DNA from: Thermoplasmata archaeon
GTDB lineage: Archaea; Thermoplasmatota; Thermoplasmata; Thermoplasmatales; Thermoplasmataceae
NCBI GenBank assembly: GCA_021801305.1
Contig: JAJYYD010000043.1
Location: 1 to 5,391 of the forward strand
Direction: 5' to 3'
Length of the DNA stretch: 5,391 nucleotides
Numbering within the stretch: position 1 is the first letter of the stretch; each line of letters begins with the position of its first letter. Below, in pieces: positions 4,946 through 5,391 of the stretch. The notes below the pieces were generated by a model. The model searched no databases and was not told the DNA's origin. It worked only from the letters and a program-made list of their open reading frames with translations. Position numbers and translations under genes: made by a program.

Positions 4946-5391
4946 ATGAATGTAAAAGAGGAGAATGTAACTTACAGGACTTTTGACGGATCAGAAGTAA
5001 GATCATATATAGCAAGACCTGATGATAACAAGAAACATCCGGCAATAATTGTTATCCAGGAAATCTGGGGGTTGACAGATTTTCTCAGAAGCGTTGCAAA
5101 GCGACTGGCGGAGGAAGGTTTTGTTGCCATGGCTCCTCACCTCTATTCAAGGAAGGAACACTACGAACTCTACACGCAGGAGAACATCATGGATGCAATG
5201 AGACCAATGTGGTCTTTGCCCCCGGAGAAGAGAAGGGATCAGGCTGCAATCCAGGAGATGCTGTCAAAATCAAGCGAAACAAGCAGGAAAATTGTAAATG
5301 ACCTGATGTTCAACAGGCAGACATTTGAGGTCACAATGTCAAAGGATCTGGTTGAGGGTTACAAATACCTTAAGGAGAAACCATATTCAAA
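4946..5391 (+). CDS. Dienelactone hydrolase family protein, C-terminus cut by the window edge
   Basis: The first 148 residues of an alpha/beta-hydrolase of the dienelactone hydrolase (carboxymethylenebutenolidase) family are present. After an N-terminal beta hairpin (residues 8-24), the strand HPAIIVIQEIWGL (31-43) carries Glu39, matching the Glu that precedes the nucleophile loop in DLH enzymes. FVAMAPHLY (59-67) matches the usual ALAPDLY segment. The catalytic Cys, Asp and His normally lie further on and would be beyond the edge, so activity cannot be judged. The stretch between APHLY and the next conserved helix (about 68-135) is longer than in the Pseudomonas enzyme. Such proteins cleave lactones or esters; many archaeal members have no known substrate. 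It is divergent from the CoA-transferase, and a shared role in organic-acid use is possible but only inferred from position. Confidence 0.88.
   Translation, partial: MNVKEENVTYRTFDGSEVRSYIARPDDNKKHPAIIVIQEIWGLTDFLRSVAKRLAEEGFVAMAPHLYSRKEHYELYTQENIMDAMRPMWSLPPEKRRDQAAIQEMLSKSSETSRKIVNDLMFNRQTFEVTMSKDLVEGYKYLKEKPYS

Noticed and set aside
1..5391. CRISPR array, transposase, toxin-antitoxin pair or other defence module
   Set aside because: No regularly spaced direct repeats, no transposase motifs, and no paired small genes of known toxin or antitoxin type are visible on either strand.

Overview
The window looks like a piece of an archaeal chromosome, most likely from the Thermoplasmatales or relatives; this is inference, since no marker gene is present. 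The signs are AT-rich TATA boxes about 26 nt before likely transcript starts, very short leaders on some genes, Shine-Dalgarno sites of the GGTG type on others, TTG and GTG start codons, a tRNA with no encoded CCA, an archaeal-type winged-helix regulator and a secreted protein rich in N-glycosylation sequons. Base composition is moderate (estimated by eye at a little above 40% GC) and similar throughout, with nothing that clearly marks transferred DNA.

Layout. Bases 1-971 (minus) hold the N-terminal 323 residues of a major-facilitator-type transporter that runs off the left edge. Bases 972-1193 are a divergent control region. It contains the transporter promoter, the tRNA promoter and a 15-bp inverted repeat (one mismatch) whose right arm lies over the tRNA promoter. 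Bases 1194-1266 are tRNA-Phe(GAA), followed by an oligo-T terminator. Bases 1267-1533 carry no convincing gene but contain a strong orphan TATA box. Bases 2964 down to 1534 (minus) are a tightly packed three-gene unit: an N-terminally anchored, exported, sequon-rich protein; a four-helix membrane protein; and a small winged-helix protein. The neighbouring reading frames overlap by 1 and 14 nt. Bases 2965-3114 hold that unit's promoter and a set of dyads, including a 10-bp bulged hairpin. Bases 4764 down to 3115 (minus) encode a complete fused alpha/beta family I CoA-transferase (YdiF/propionate CoA-transferase type) with its catalytic glutamate motif. Bases 4765-4945 are a second divergent promoter region. 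Bases 4946-5391 (plus) are the start of a dienelactone-hydrolase-family protein cut by the right edge.

How the parts fit. The CoA-transferase and the hydrolase are divergent neighbours that may both serve small organic-acid metabolism, but nothing proves a shared pathway. The part I cannot assign to a known system is the three-gene membrane/secreted/winged-helix unit. Its gene order and overlaps suggest a surface or envelope module carrying its own regulator, and the dyads upstream are candidate operators. The transporter and tRNA are ordinary genes; the inverted repeat between them is not explained by either.
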